From Phragmites australis (Eukaryota > Streptophyta > Magnoliopsida > Poales > Poaceae), in contig NC_084940.1 of NCBI RefSeq assembly GCF_958298935.1, positions 19,835,146 to 19,899,145 of the forward strand: 64,000 nt of DNA. Direction: 5' to 3'. Position numbers and translations under genes: made by a program. The first letter of the stretch is position 1. Every line of letters starts with the position of its first letter. The notes under the pieces are model-generated. The model ran no database searches. It saw only the letters and a program-made list of their open reading frames with translations, and had not been told where the DNA came from. Shown in pieces: positions 21,910-33,786 of this stretch.

Positions 21910-24900
21910 TGTGAGGAACCGTCCAAATATTATTCTAATTAATCATCAGGAGGATCATTGTTCATAATCACAACCTCGACGATTAACCAGAATACCATTC
22001 CGGTAGTCCCGACACGTGTTTTGTGCCCAGGATCGGAACACATGCCTTCCAACTCAAATATCACAACACAGTTTAATAGAGAGCAAGTAATTAAACTGTA
22101 TTACAATACTTAAACATGCAACTGCTTCTACAATTTACAACAAAAGAGAAACAACAACAACTACGCAGCGGAAGATAAACCTATACAACAAAAGAGTATG
22201 GAGCTGTATGCCCTTAGGCTCCATACCAAAAGCGCCGGAGTTCGGAGTAGAAGGTGCTACTCCTGCCCGCCACCCTGATCGGCAGGCACAAAGTAGCCGA
22301 ACACTGCCTCTTCCTCGCCAACCTGTGAACCTGAAACTTAAGGGCAGTACCCTTAGCATGAAGGTACTAGCAAGTCTTACACAGTATGAGTATATATATT
22401 CTCGACTCCAAGGATCATGCATTTAAAGCTGTAGCAAGGATTAAGACATGTTTAAGTTCATTAAGCGGTAAGCAACCTAGACTCTAGGTGTAAGCAAGTG
22501 ACTTAACCAACCACCCACTCAAACCCTGCCAACCAACTGATCAGAACAGATATATAAACAACAAATGTATAAGAGTAAACCATTACCACCAAACCACCGA
22601 CCACATACCGACCAAACCACCCAAACCAACCATGCCACAACCCACATCGAAACTCTACGACCAAAACATGGTCGCTCGGTGGAGATAAGCGATGGCAATG
22701 CTCATGACCGAGAGCGCGGCAGTTCGAACTGATTATACACCCTGCAGGGGATACTCCTGGACCCACATGACACAGGGACCATACGGCTTGTGCCACCCGC
22801 TAAGATGCACACAAGGGGGTACCCGTGACAACCTTTCCCAACTAGGCCCAACCATGTGGATCAACCATAGCTCGGCGCGGCGGTATTAGAACTACTCCCT
22901 GAGCAAACTAATACCACTAAAAGCCCAGACTCAAACCGGACTCACACCGTCTATGATGAGGCCCACATGACCACGTCTGCGAAGGTAATTAGCTCGCCTA
23001 CCATTATATCAGCATGTGGTGAGTAAGGTAAGTGCTAAAGCCGACTACACCGACGGTCGGTGCTTAACCGGTGCAAGCGGTCTACGGTGTCCGGGTTCCC
23101 TCCCCGAACTGCCTGAGGACTCCTCGTGAGCAGATGACACCCCTAACACCGCCCACACCTCGTCTCAACTCACCACTCACCAAACCGACTCATCATCAAC
23201 ACAACCACAAGTGTGAACAAGTAATAAGCCCTAGGCTCGCGACAACGGTGGACGCCGTCGTCGACTTCTACCGGAAAGCCTAAGTACCATTAAGCATAGC
23301 GAACTATAACTAGACCTCGACGACACCACTAGGCTCCAAGGAATAACACATGACACGTGACCGAAATGGGAGGATGCATCGGCATAGGTTCTACCCAACT
23401 CGGTACCCGACACATGCAATGTATACATAAGCGTAGATAACATATTAGATTTTCAAGTAGACACGGTGCAATATGAATGATGCTTGCCTTGCTGCCCTAG
23501 CTGCTGCTCACAGCTACCCGAACCACGATCACCACCGTTAGAACCTCCAGGAAAAGCCTCGCTCGCCTCTGTCGTCGAATCGACGTTCTCTATAAGAATA
23601 ATCACGCGCAATGATGAGTATGAAAGCCATATAACAATGAAGGTGACATGCATTATGCCTTGCACTTAAAACATCAAATATTTCCTAATTGCAATTAGTG
23701 TTAACCATTTAAACATTTCCCAAAATACTTTAAAGCATAAACCAAAGCTTAAACCAAAATGGAAAGTTAATTATGCTTAACATGAGGGTGTATATTTTTA
23801 CTGAACAGGGCACAATTTAGCAAGATTCACAAAATTGGATTCATCAATTTTGGGGCTACCAAGATTTAATTATGAATTATCAAAGCCTAAACATGTTTCA
23901 ATTACTCAATAAATTACAGCACACATTTCATGCCCACTGGTATTTTTAATGGGTAGAGCATGCCATAACAAAGCCAACAAAATTGGTTTCACAATTTTTG
24001 GAGCTATCTACAATTTTCTACGTAATTTACAATATTTCAGCTGAATTTATACATTGGAAAACAATTTAAAACCCCATTTACCGGATATTAAAATCCCTAA
24101 AACTTTTTCTACCCCAGGCCGGCTAACCCAGGGACTGACCAGTGGGGCCGGGTGTTTGACCCTGGGTCAAAACAGCCAGGCACCAAAGACGCGCGGCGCC
24201 AAAACGGCCGGCGGCCCGGGCTGCGCCCGCCGGCGGTGAGCGGCGCCACGCCGGCAGCCGGGGAGGGCAGCAACACCACCAGGGGAGGCACGCAGACCTG
24301 GTGGGGGCACATGTTGACACCGGAGATGGCCGGAGCACGGCGAGCGGCAACGCACAGCGGAACGGGCACGGTGGCGGCTCGGTTTAGACCGCCGGCGGCT
24401 AGACGGCGGCGTAATAAGCCCGGCCGAGCACACCTACACGTTCTACGCGAGCGCGTGGACCTAACGGCGTGCTTCCCAGCCGATGAGCTCGACGGCGGCA
24501 CGGCCGGTGGCATGCGCGGGGAGGCGGCGGCGGTTCGACTATCGCGGACCACCGCGCCGGCGACGGGACGGAGGGAGAACGGCGCGCGCATAAGGTGTAC
24601 AGGAGCACGGGGAAGCTCACCGTGCAGCGGTTTGGGCCGGTGAGGCTGTAGAATAGCGGGGCGACGGAGAGGGGCGGAGAGGAGGCTACCGGGGTTGAGG
24701 GAGAAGGCTCGGCCGAGCTCAAATCGCGCGGGAAACGCCGGGAAAGGAGGGGAAACGGCGGGGAAGAGCTTCAACGACCCTCCTCTGCGCTTCTCCTGGC
24801 CCGGGCTCGGTGGAGGCCGTCAGTGGCGCGGCGATTTGGGCGGCGGCCGGTGCTTGTGTGTGTGTGCTCTGCCTCTGCCTGCACCGGCTGTGCGAGAGGA

Positions 24901-25555
24901 GGAGCAGAGAGAGAGAGAGAGGAAAGCAGAGGGTAGGGAGGGGAAGATAAAGGCACGATGCCGTGTCCCGGTTTTCCGGTGACATGGCCTGGCCACCGTA
25001 GTCAACAAGGGCGGCGCCGCTTGCTCTGTGAGAGGGGACGGTAGAGAGAGCAGAGAAGCCGGAGGGGGGGATGACAAGCGGGCCCGAGGAACAGTAACCG
25101 GCCGGCAAAATATCCCCACTACTTTAGCTATCCATTTGAATGCCTTCCCAAGGTCCAAAATTAGTAAAAAAAAATTTGTTTGGAACTAAAATTCATAAGG
25201 AACCCATTTGAACTTGTTTGATCCAGAATGCTTGAGCCAATTTTGAATAAAAATTGTTCAAAGATGCTATCTTTTCCAACTTGTGATAATTTTTATGCCT
25301 TCTAAATATTTCCCAAAAATTTGGGAAAATTCATTTATATTCTCCTCCTGGCATCTACTAATTTCTAAAATTGTCACCAGCCCTATGTTCCATGGAAGTT
25401 TTTGGAGATGCTTTACAACGCATCAGTTAAACTTGGTTTAACCAAATTCGGTTTTAATCCACATTGCAAGTCTATACTGTTCAAAACAAAAACAAATGAT
25501 GCTAATGATGCTCATTAGCGCTTAATTACATGTTTAGAAACTCTGGGCCGTGACA
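21910..25555 (-). mobile_element. Solo LTR (3.65 kb) inserted in gag of element E
   Basis: The segment begins TGTGAGG and ends GTGACA, has the TG...CA termini of an LTR, and is flanked by perfect taccc repeats. Removing it with one repeat joins two halves of the gag of element E in the same strand and order. It contains no primer site, polypurine tract or pol. Orientation minus is inferred from the layout shared with the long LTRs F and I. The centre (24090-25110) is very GC- and CpG-rich and opens many overlapping frames (longest 24109-24774 on -), which I treat as accidental. 22000-24080 and 25110-25555 are AT-rich and non-coding. Confidence 0.85.
24912..24927. repeat. GA microsatellite
   Basis: A run of alternating g and a (about 8 units) in the GC-rich centre of the solo LTR, possibly in the untranslated leader of the former transcript. 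Confidence 0.7.
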
Positions 25556-25560
25556 TACCC
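25556..25560. other. Target-site duplication of the solo LTR (right copy)
   Basis: taccc, identical to 21905-21909. Confidence 0.9.
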
Positions 25561-26148
25561 CTTCCAAAGCGAGGGGAAAGCATTTGGCCATGGTGGCCTG
25601 CCAGCCTCTGTTGGCCTCGAGGGCGAGGGCATACAAGAAAACAAAATCACATGGGTCCAAATCGCCTTAAACAAAGTAAGTTTGGGGGTTCAAAACCAGT
25701 TTAGGAAGGGCTTGGCCTGTAGGCTTGTCTGTATGGGTGACTCGGAGTTTGTAGCCTACTGTGCGGCCCGCCGGGCCACCTGCAGCTCCTCCAGTTGAGC
25801 CTAAAGGGCCGCCAGGTGTGCCTACTAGCTGGCTGTTGTGGCATATACAGCTTTGATCTCAACCACAGCATCTTGGGGTGCAGTGAGGTTCTCGTTGTAC
25901 TGCTGCTGAAGGGCCTCCGAACTAGCAGGGCCCCCAACATCAACCACATTCAGGGTCACGGTCAAGTCAGCGGTGGCAACGAGGCCCTCTTCTCGCTTGT
26001 GAGTGGACTCATCGTCACCCTGGGTTGGGGCGGTGGGACTGGCATAGTGTGTGTTTGTCCACTGCTATCATGTGGACTTTCGCACAGGTGTCGCCGTGGA
26101 GCCAGCCGCTTGGGCCACTGCCTCGATGGTCTTCTTCTTCGATGGCAT
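25561..26148 (-). pseudogene. Element E: gag N-terminus
   Basis: The start codon at 26148 gives MPSKKKTIEAVAQAAGSTAT. The frame continues after a stop near 26068 through NVVDVGGPASSEALQQQ and ends at the solo LTR with a block that continues left of it (MAKCFPLALEG, then the capsid motif). The same organisation, a basic N-terminus followed by a variable region and then the capsid, is found in Tat-like elements. Confidence 0.7.
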
Positions 26149-26171
26149 CTTTCCACCTGGCCATGGGTTCG

Positions 26172-26190
26172 CTCCCCATGGATGGCGCCA
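26172..26190 (-). promoter_or_regulatory. Primer-binding site of element E
   Basis: On the minus strand the sequence TGGCGCCATCCATGGGGAG starts two bases after the LTR and is followed by CGAACCC. The TGGCGCC start is typical of Tat/Athila-type primer sites, and the GAACC further on resembles the T-arm of a tRNA. I cannot say which tRNA it matches. Confidence 0.65.
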
Positions 26191-26192
26191 AC

Positions 26193-26838
26193 TGTTGGTG
26201 GAAGAAAGAGTCTTCCACGAACAGGGTGCGGCGAGAGCCAACCCACTAGAGTGGCTCAAGAATGGAGAAGAAGTAGAGATAAAGAAAATGCTTGGAGTGA
26301 TAAAAAATCCCCCCTTGGCACCGTGTGGCCACAGTTAGTATTTACATTGCCATCCATAGTGTAAGTGTACAAGCATACCTCAATGGGGTTAGTAGTGATA
26401 CGAGTCGTCACTATACAATCGTGACCTAGGAACAGCCTGGTAAAACATTGTCCAGACCTAGATCAACCTTCAACTACTCCGATGACATCACCTAACTATG
26501 GTAGTGATCGTGGTGGCAAGTGTCCATAGTGCCTGGTGTTTTGTCAACTATAGCTACAGTCCCATCCAGTCTAAAGGGTCAGCCTCCAACTACTCTGGCA
26601 TTTAATGTTGATCACTTCATGATAGGTAGTTGGTAACCAGTGGGGCCCCCTTCCCGCTAGTCCTATAGAGGGGCCGTCACTCCCCTAAGGCTCTGGGGTC
26701 AGCGTCCTCCGGAGGTCCACGAGCTCTAGTGGCTTGGGTCTCTATGGAGACTCGGAGCTCAGGGTCTCTGGAGGGACTCTAGTGGCCATAACGGTCCGGT
26801 GGCTAGGTCAGCAACGATCTCCTAGATTCTTGCTTCCA
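26193..26838 (-). repeat. 5' LTR of element E
   Basis: The LTR reads TGTTGGTGG on + directly after the primer site. I place its other end near the CCA at 26838, just before the LTR of element H. The right edge is uncertain (about 10 bases) because no partner LTR is present. No coding content. Confidence 0.6.
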
Positions 26839-27440
26839 GGGGGTTTAACACCTTAATTTTCAAATTTTTGGAAATAGTAATAAAGTATTCATTCCTTAGA
26901 TTAGGGTGTGAATCTTTGTCTCAAAACTTTAGGAGAAAATTTTATATTCTCAATTAAGAAAATAATTTAGGTTATATTAAAGTGTGTTGCATTCATGCTG
27001 GAATAGACGCATTAGGGTATTTATTGTTTGAAAAATAGGATTTTGAAAACTTCGAGTGTGCCATTTAATTTTTTTGGAAAAGTTTGCAAAATGTTTCTAA
27101 AAAGAAAAAAAACCTAATTTCCTTTCTTAGGTTCTCTCTTTCTCCTTTTCTTATTTTTTACTTCCCGGGCCGAGCCCGCTTCACCCCTCCCTTCGCCCCA
27201 CCTCCCGCCTGGGTCGGCCGAAGGCCAGGCCTAGCCAGTCGCGCTGACCGCTTCCATGTTGGCGCCCCGACGAAAAGCTGCCTCCACCCGTGCTTAGCGC
27301 CCTCATGCCACGTCTCCTTCCTCCTCGCGCTCGTGTCTGAGCCGAGCGAGTTCGAGGTGGATACGCCAGCTACCGTCGCCTCTCTCAAGCTTGAATCGCA
27401 ACCAACTCAAGTTTATTCGCAAGCCCCGTGTAAGCCCGCC

Positions 27441-27448
27441 TATATAAA
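27441..27448 (+). promoter_or_regulatory. TATA box in the LTR of element H
   Basis: TATATAAA in an otherwise GC-rich stretch, about 600 bases from the LTR start. This is the expected position of the element promoter at the U3/R border. Confidence 0.65.
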
Positions 27449-28737
27449 GGTCCGACCCCCCTCCCTCTTTTCCCCTCTATTTTTGCAACCCGTGCTCCCA
27501 CCACCTGCCACCATTGTTGCTCAGCCGAGCTCGCAGCCAGCTGGAATCCGCTGGTGTTTCCCATAGCCGAGCCGCCCACGAGCTTCTCTATCGCCTATCA
27601 CGGGCATCGAAGTCATTGCCTTTGCGTTTTGGCCACTGGAGCGTCTCCCCATCGCACACCCAAGCACCGCTGTCATCTACACCGCCACCGACCGTCATTT
27701 GGTGCCCCGCCACCTAAGATACGCTCTCAAACGGGTTCTTGTACCCCCAGCTCTCTCCTTCACCACTCGCCACCACTCTCCACCTCTCTTCGGCAAGTTC
27801 GCCACCGCAACCGAGCCCCCACCATTGCTCGTTCCCCTCACGCCACTATGCTGCTGGCCAACCGAACTTAGATGCGCTCCAGGCCATCCGATCCGAGATG
27901 GATGGCCTAGATTAGAAGCAAAAATGCCCTTTGGCCCTGCCAGTCATGTGATGACACGTGTCACCACATAGATCCAGTCAACCACCCTTGCCATGATAGT
28001 CAGCCACCTCAGCTTTATCGCACGCATGTCAATGCCACGTCAGCCAGCCTTTATCTAGATAGCTTTAGATTTATTTTAATTCAGGAAAAAGTGGCACTTT
28101 TGCACTTTAGCCCCTGGACTTTTCTGTAATCACCTAAAAGCCTCTACCTTTTTACAGTATAGTCCCTAAACATTTACATAATAACAAATAGATCCCTCTA
28201 TTTTTGCAAAAAAGGCCCCTGACCTCTGTATTTTTTATTAAAATTAAGTCCTTTCCTTTTATAGATTTAACCGTAATCTTTCTCATTTTAGCTCCGATTT
28301 AGACGATCTTCACACTCACGTGTTTGTAGCGATGTGTACTATCTTTTAGTACCTTTTTTATAGATGTTAGCTATTGTTTGGCATCCTGTTCTTAGTTAGT
28401 TTTGTTGTGTGCTTTTCCATTGTATTTTGAGAGCAAACAAAGAGCAATCAAAAATCTCCAAGACCAAGTCTTTGAAGAGTCTGAGCAGCAAGTTGGAAGA
28501 GGCAAGTGTCCTTGAACATTCTGATCCTAGTTTTTCAAATGCGTTCTTTATTTCATACATGCATGCTATTAATTCTGAATCCTATTTACTTATAGTACCT
28601 TGTTCCATATATTCCTTATCGCCTAGTTGTTAGTAATGGTTATGATGGGTAGTTATTCTTAGCTTTGCACAAGGGTATTGAAGGGTTGATGATTAAACAT
28701 GACTAATGAACTATGCAACTATGAGTTGGGAATACTG

Positions 28738-28742
28738 GTAAT
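28738..28742. other. Target-site duplication of F1 (left copy)
   Basis: gtaat, matched by 33787-33791. Confidence 0.9.
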
Positions 28743-28977
28743 TGTCATACCCGATTTTAACGGCTAAAACCAGATGCGGCTTATGTGTTCCTAGGATGCT
28801 CAAAACACATAGGGACGTCACAGGTGAAGTAACAAAAGTAATACTTTTATAGAACCAAGAGATTAGCTAGGATGACTACCCCCCTTAAGAAGGAGCAAAC
28901 TTCTGACTTACATTTCTAGTTCTTGGGAAGTAGACAGACATGTAGCCTTTGACATGGAATATATCACTCTCTTTTTT

Positions 28978-29850
28978 TGTGCCTACTAAGCTTCTGTGAG
29001 CCTGATGGCATCTCGTCGATCTTGGTTATCTTGAGTTACAACTTGAAAGTTGTGACAATCTAAATGTTGAACTGAGATCTTCATATGGGATTTGGGGTTG
29101 ATCCAGTTCCGTGCAGGGTGCTTCATGGGACATCTTTTGACCCAACGCGTAGGTTCTCCACAATGGACATACACCTTATTGAGGTGGTATCTACTGGATG
29201 TTGTTGTTATTGTTGTTGGTACCTTTACTAAGCTGATCTTTCTTTGTGTTCACCATCTTATCGGGATTAAGGCGGAAGGTTTGGAAACAAAAGAAGGGAC
29301 TAGAAGGAGAAAACCCAGCTATACTATTAACTATAGAGATATATATGGAATGCCGATGTTACCAGATGCTAAAGCATCCGATAACGCATACCAGCACTCA
29401 AACAGAAAATACAAATCACACAAGGCACACAACACAAATACACACTACCAACAGTGCTCTAACATTTTCAAAAATTAGGGAAAATCCTCCTATAACTCGA
29501 AGAACTAAAACTACTAGAGACGCAAAGATAGATCTTCATGTCTTCAGTGTTGTGGTCGACAATGCTTCCTTGTAGCGAAGAGCTGTCAACTTCATAATCA
29601 TAATCTTCATACGAGGTAGAAGCGTCGAATGAGATCTTCAAGTGCATCTTTCTCAACTGGAGTAATTGGGATGGTTCAACAACTAAAAGTTTTGAAAAGG
29701 ACGGAGGGAAGTATTGGAAATTCATTTTGCTCAATAGATTGAAGTAGGTAAGTAGAGAAACAAACTGAGGGGTCAGAAAAGCACAGGGATGGGTTTTCAA
29801 AATAGGCTTTTAAATTATAACCTTATGGCTTGCGTCCTACGGTCAGTATG
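28978..29850 (-). pseudogene. gag remnant of F1 with zinc knuckle
   Basis: A minus-strand frame at 29174-28986 holds a knuckle-like motif, VHCGEPTRWVKRCPMKHP, missing its first Cys (Tyr or Met in its place) and its His (Arg). 29800-29468 on - is open for 110 codons (YEDYDYEVDSSSL) but is not recognisable. The rest is decayed leader and gag. Confidence 0.5.
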
Positions 29851-29862
29851 ACTCTGATACCA
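29851..29862 (-). promoter_or_regulatory. Primer-binding site (initiator Met tRNA), F1
   Basis: actctgatacca is one base away from the exact complement of the initiator-Met primer site. Four bases separate it from the LTR edge at 29867. Confidence 0.85.
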
Positions 29863-29866
29863 CCTC

Positions 29867-32800
29867 TGTCACACCTGATTTTAACGGCCAAAACCAGATG
29901 TGGCTTATGGGTGCCCAGGATATTCAATACACATAAGGACACCACTGGTGATGTAACAAAAGCAGTACTTTTATAGAATAAACGTTAAACTCTTACAACA
30001 ATTGACATATATTATCTTCTATGTAGATATCTATAGCAGAACAGAAGCACTGGTGCCCACCAACACCACAGGCAACCGACCGGGAGACAGGCGCCTAGAA
30101 TGTCACAACCTCGTCTTGATAATCTTCAACATCTTCACTCACTGAGCAGCACCACACATGTCACATGGCATAGGCAAAATCGCAAGTGTGAGCATATGAC
30201 GCGCTCAGCAAGTGTGGGAAAGATAATGATATGCAGGCTTATATCAAGAATATGCTAACACATGATTTATTTGCATAAATGTGAGTAATGAAAAGATATT
30301 TGGACTCAAAAAGTATTAAACAATTATTAAGTGAATGTAAACCATACAATGCAACACCCAGCATACAAGGCTCCCCACCTTGCATACCATAACCGTCTAG
30401 TACTCCCTATACTATAACCAAAACCACAACCAAACCCATAACCACCACCCACTAATCATGTCAGGATCCAAGTCTCTCATAACCGTGAGCACAGCTATTA
30501 TAATAGTTTTTACACTCTGCAGAAGTTGTCCAGCTTTCTCCACAAGTCAGTGAATTCTATGCTGCCATGTTCGTGAAACACTTAACACACGCCATTGGTA
30601 TGCCACCAAGAAATCACGAAATGATATTTTCCACTAACTAGAGCCTAATGCAGTATGCATCTGTCCACTAGGTTTCACCGCCAGGGTTTACGCGAGTTTA
30701 ACTCCTACCCAATAGCCCCCTTTTATGCTGACACAACACTAGACCCTAAACACAACACTAAACTTCTTGGGTTGTCGCTCCACGAAACGGTCCTTACATA
30801 GGTTACTTGAGCAACCACTAAACCAACAACATAACCATGACAACCACCAAAACCACTTTGCTCAAGGCCTAAGGTTCCATGTTGCTAGACCATTAACACA
30901 TTAACGACCATTGTTGCATAAGTTCATTAATCAAGTATATGACAGTCCCAACATCCCAAAAGCATAGCTAAGCAAATCTACCCAAGAGACTCATATCAAC
31001 TACCACTTAGGCTTCAAGTAATGTAAAGGAAGAACTAGGTAAACCCTAACATAGGTGACTAACCATCAAGTTGATAGACATTGCATGCAATTTTTGTAAA
31101 ACAAAAAATTTTAAAAATATATTCAATATGATCAATGACACTTGTCTTTTACCCAATGCTGCTCAGTGTTGACGAAACCTTGGTCTTAAAGTCCCTTGAA
31201 CTACTCTGAAACGTTATCGACTAATCGCAGGAACTACCGACAAACAACACAAAGCAAACACTAAGATCAACATACCAAATATCATCAAAACAATTTAAAA
31301 ACACTATGGTTGGATAGGTATGATTTTAGAAATATTTAGACGCAAGAATCGCCTAAATCAGAGTTAAGATGAAAAGAGAACAACTTTTAGGAGATAGATT
31401 AGACGGAAAAGGAAATGCTGATTTACCGGAACTATCTTCCTATGGGAAAATGCTTTATTGCCCAATCACTGCATCAGGCTTGACAAGATCATTACGCAAG
31501 ATTCAAGAAGTGTAGGACAGACCAGACTTCGCTGACTAGGCTAAGGAAAATGATGTGGTGCTATGCAAGTACCGTCTTGGATTAAAGAAGGGATACGCTG
31601 AGATCTAGTCTCAACCACCCATGATGGATCAAATGGCCAGAGGTTGTGCTTCTAGGTTAAGGATACTACCGGTGACTCTGTGTAGTGGGGGTGGTTTGGG
31701 TTTCGTTGGAGATGGCGGTAGGACGCGTAGCCACTGACATCGATGTCGGGCTTCGATGGCATTTCAGTTAAACGTGGGAAGCATGGTGAATAACACGGAA
31801 AGACTAACTTAGCGGCATGGTTGGTTTTGAAATGGGTCATCTGAGGAAGTGGCAAAACCACCATGACTACTGCTAGGTTTGCTGGTGACTGCGAACAAAT
31901 GCAACAATGAAGACGCTCACATTCCAGAAGATTGGCTCTGAAATTTAAGAAACCATCTGAATAGAGATGTTCATATTTCCTGGGAACACAATGCTATGAC
32001 ATGGTTTTGGGTAGATCATCCCCTAAGAGGAAGAACGATCAGCAAAGATGAGACGGGTGATGGCTGTTACATGTTGTGGTTGACAATTGTGTTTCGGTCG
32101 TGTCACTACACAAACAGGATGGGCCCCTAGGGTCACGTAGAAGACTCGATGGGACACATCGTGACATGGTTGGTGCATCCATACGGCTTTCAGATTGATG
32201 GGGAACGCGGATGCAAATCCAATGTGCGCGCAGAAAGCTTCCAAAAACCGGATAGTGGGAATGTTGACCTCGATTCTGGTGGTTTGGCCTTCTCTACTGG
32301 CCGACCTAGTTGGCGAGGGCATGGGGAACATCATGGGTCATGCACTGGTGAAAGGGCATGGCGATTTGACCTCTGGTCAGCCGAGAACGTTGATGCCAAT
32401 CGACTACAGCGCAACTGTCCGCGATGGTGATGACCGTGGCGGTGTAGATCAGGCTTTGGTCGAGGCTAGGGCTTGGCTAGGGACTTAGTATGATAGTAAA
32501 ACAGTACTAAGGGAGGATAAGAAAGGGTCCTTACCTTGCTTCAACGGTCGAGGAAGGAGATTTCGCGAAGACGACGACGTAGTGCATCAAGGGAGGTAGC
32601 GGCGGCTCCGGCGAATGGCGGCGCGTGGACAGGGCAGCAGCGGTGTCTAGGGATTGGGGCATGGAATAGGGATAGGAGAGGGCGTGCAACTCCTATTTAT
32701 AGGGCTAGGGGTGGGTGGTGAGGTGGAGTCCAAGTCGGACACAAATCGGATTCGAGTTCGAGTCGGTTAGGATTTTATTTTTCGTAGCTATCTATTTCGA

Positions 32801-33786
32801 GGATGATATCTCCAATGTTTAGACTCCAAATTGGACGTTTCTGGACTCTAAATTGTAGTACTCGAAACAATCTACAACTTTATTCATTGGAACTTCTAAA
32901 AATGTAATCTTTATTTTCCAAAATGCATCACAATATAAACTATTTGAACTCAGACTTATCTGCGCATCACTAATTTCGGGGGCAATAACTCCTAGCTCCA
33001 TATCCAAAAGCGGACTTCCATAGGTTCAAATCAAAGCTCTCGACCAGACCTACAACTTTTGTATTGTGAAGATTTTCGTTTGAAGCCGTTTTCAACTAAG
33101 AAACTTTGTGTGAAGATGAAGCTGTCCAGGACTCCACGAAAATTTGCAGATTTCGTGGATCCTTTTTGTTAGGCCTTCTACAAGACTTGGATAAGAGTTT
33201 GGACTTGAGAAAAATTGAGCCCAAAGACACTTTAGGTATATGTAGGGTTTAGAAAAGAAACTTTTGCAGAGAAATTTGAATAGGGTTTGAATTTGAATTG
33301 AGCTTGGAGTGAATTTAACAGAAACAAAAAATGAGGTTGAACAAGAATATGAGCAGATAAGGAATTTGAATTTGGATTTGGGTAGAATTTGAGAAAGAGG
33401 AGAGATTGGCTTCAACCAAGGATTTGGATAAGATTTGAATTGAACTAGAGAAGGATCAGGTATGATCAAGGATTGACTAGATGATGAATTCAAAGATTTT
33501 GAATTCCAACCATTAAGATCCTTAACTAGTTTACTACAGAGTTTTGCAAAAAACTTTTCAAAATCTTTTTCACTCAAAACACCAAAGAGAAAGAAAAAGA
33601 AAAAGAACTATAATGCATTTTTACCTGGCTCCTAGCAAAACTTAGCATGTAATGCACAAGAATTAATAACCTATATTAATTGATTGTTTATGAAAATAGG
33701 TTTTAAACCTATTCTACTGGTGAAGCTATTCAATAATCTTAAATTTTAAAAAAAAAGTTATATATTCTGAAAATCAGGGTGTTACA
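29867..33786 (-). repeat. 5' LTR of F1 (3.92 kb)
   Basis: On the minus strand the LTR starts TGTAACACCC (33786) and ends GTGTGACA (29867). A TATA box TATAAATA lies at 32701-32694, about 1.1 kb into the LTR. The segment 29905-30690 is closely similar to 63284-64000 (element F2), and 29867-30900 matches 33790-34923 (element H) in the reverse sense. The small frames at 31652-31864, 32149-32488 and 33092-33577 are not conserved and I regard them as non-coding. Confidence 0.85.
32694..32701 (-). promoter_or_regulatory. TATA box in the LTR of F1
   Basis: TATAAATA on the minus strand within a GC-rich context (TAGCCC before, GGAGTTGC after), the likely start region of F1 transcription. Confidence 0.65.

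Larger units (their letters stand above)
26844..28742 (+). repeat. 5' LTR of element H, first part
   Basis: The LTR starts TTTAACACC, one base from the TGTAACACC start of related LTRs. A TATA box (TATATAAA) is at 27441-27448, about 600 bases in, followed by a GC- and C-rich region (27160-28000) with accidental frames (27084-27566, 27554-27871). 28000-28742 is AT-rich. It breaks at 28742 where element F1 is inserted; the five bases gtaat at 28738-28742 are the target duplication. Confidence 0.8.
28743..33786 (-). mobile_element. Element F1, deletion derivative of a long-LTR gypsy family
   Basis: The element is flanked by gtaat. On + it shows a 110-bp stub of the 3' LTR (28743-28855, starting TGTCATACCC), an internal remnant (28856-29850), a primer site (29851-29862) and a 3.9-kb 5' LTR (29867-33786). 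Most of the 3' LTR and all of pol are missing, so a large deletion joined the LTR stub to the gag region. It lies in opposite orientation inside the LTR of its relative H, with which it shares primer-site flank and LTR-end sequence. Confidence 0.85.

Noticed and set aside
24109..24774. 221-codon minus-strand ORF in a GC-rich block
   Set aside because: It lies in the centre of the solo LTR, overlaps open frames on both strands, is rich in Arg/Pro/Ala from base composition and has no recognisable motif.
27084..27871. Pro/Ser-rich ORFs of 100-160 codons
   Set aside because: They sit downstream of the TATA box in the LTR of element H, in the C-rich leader; low complexity and not conserved.
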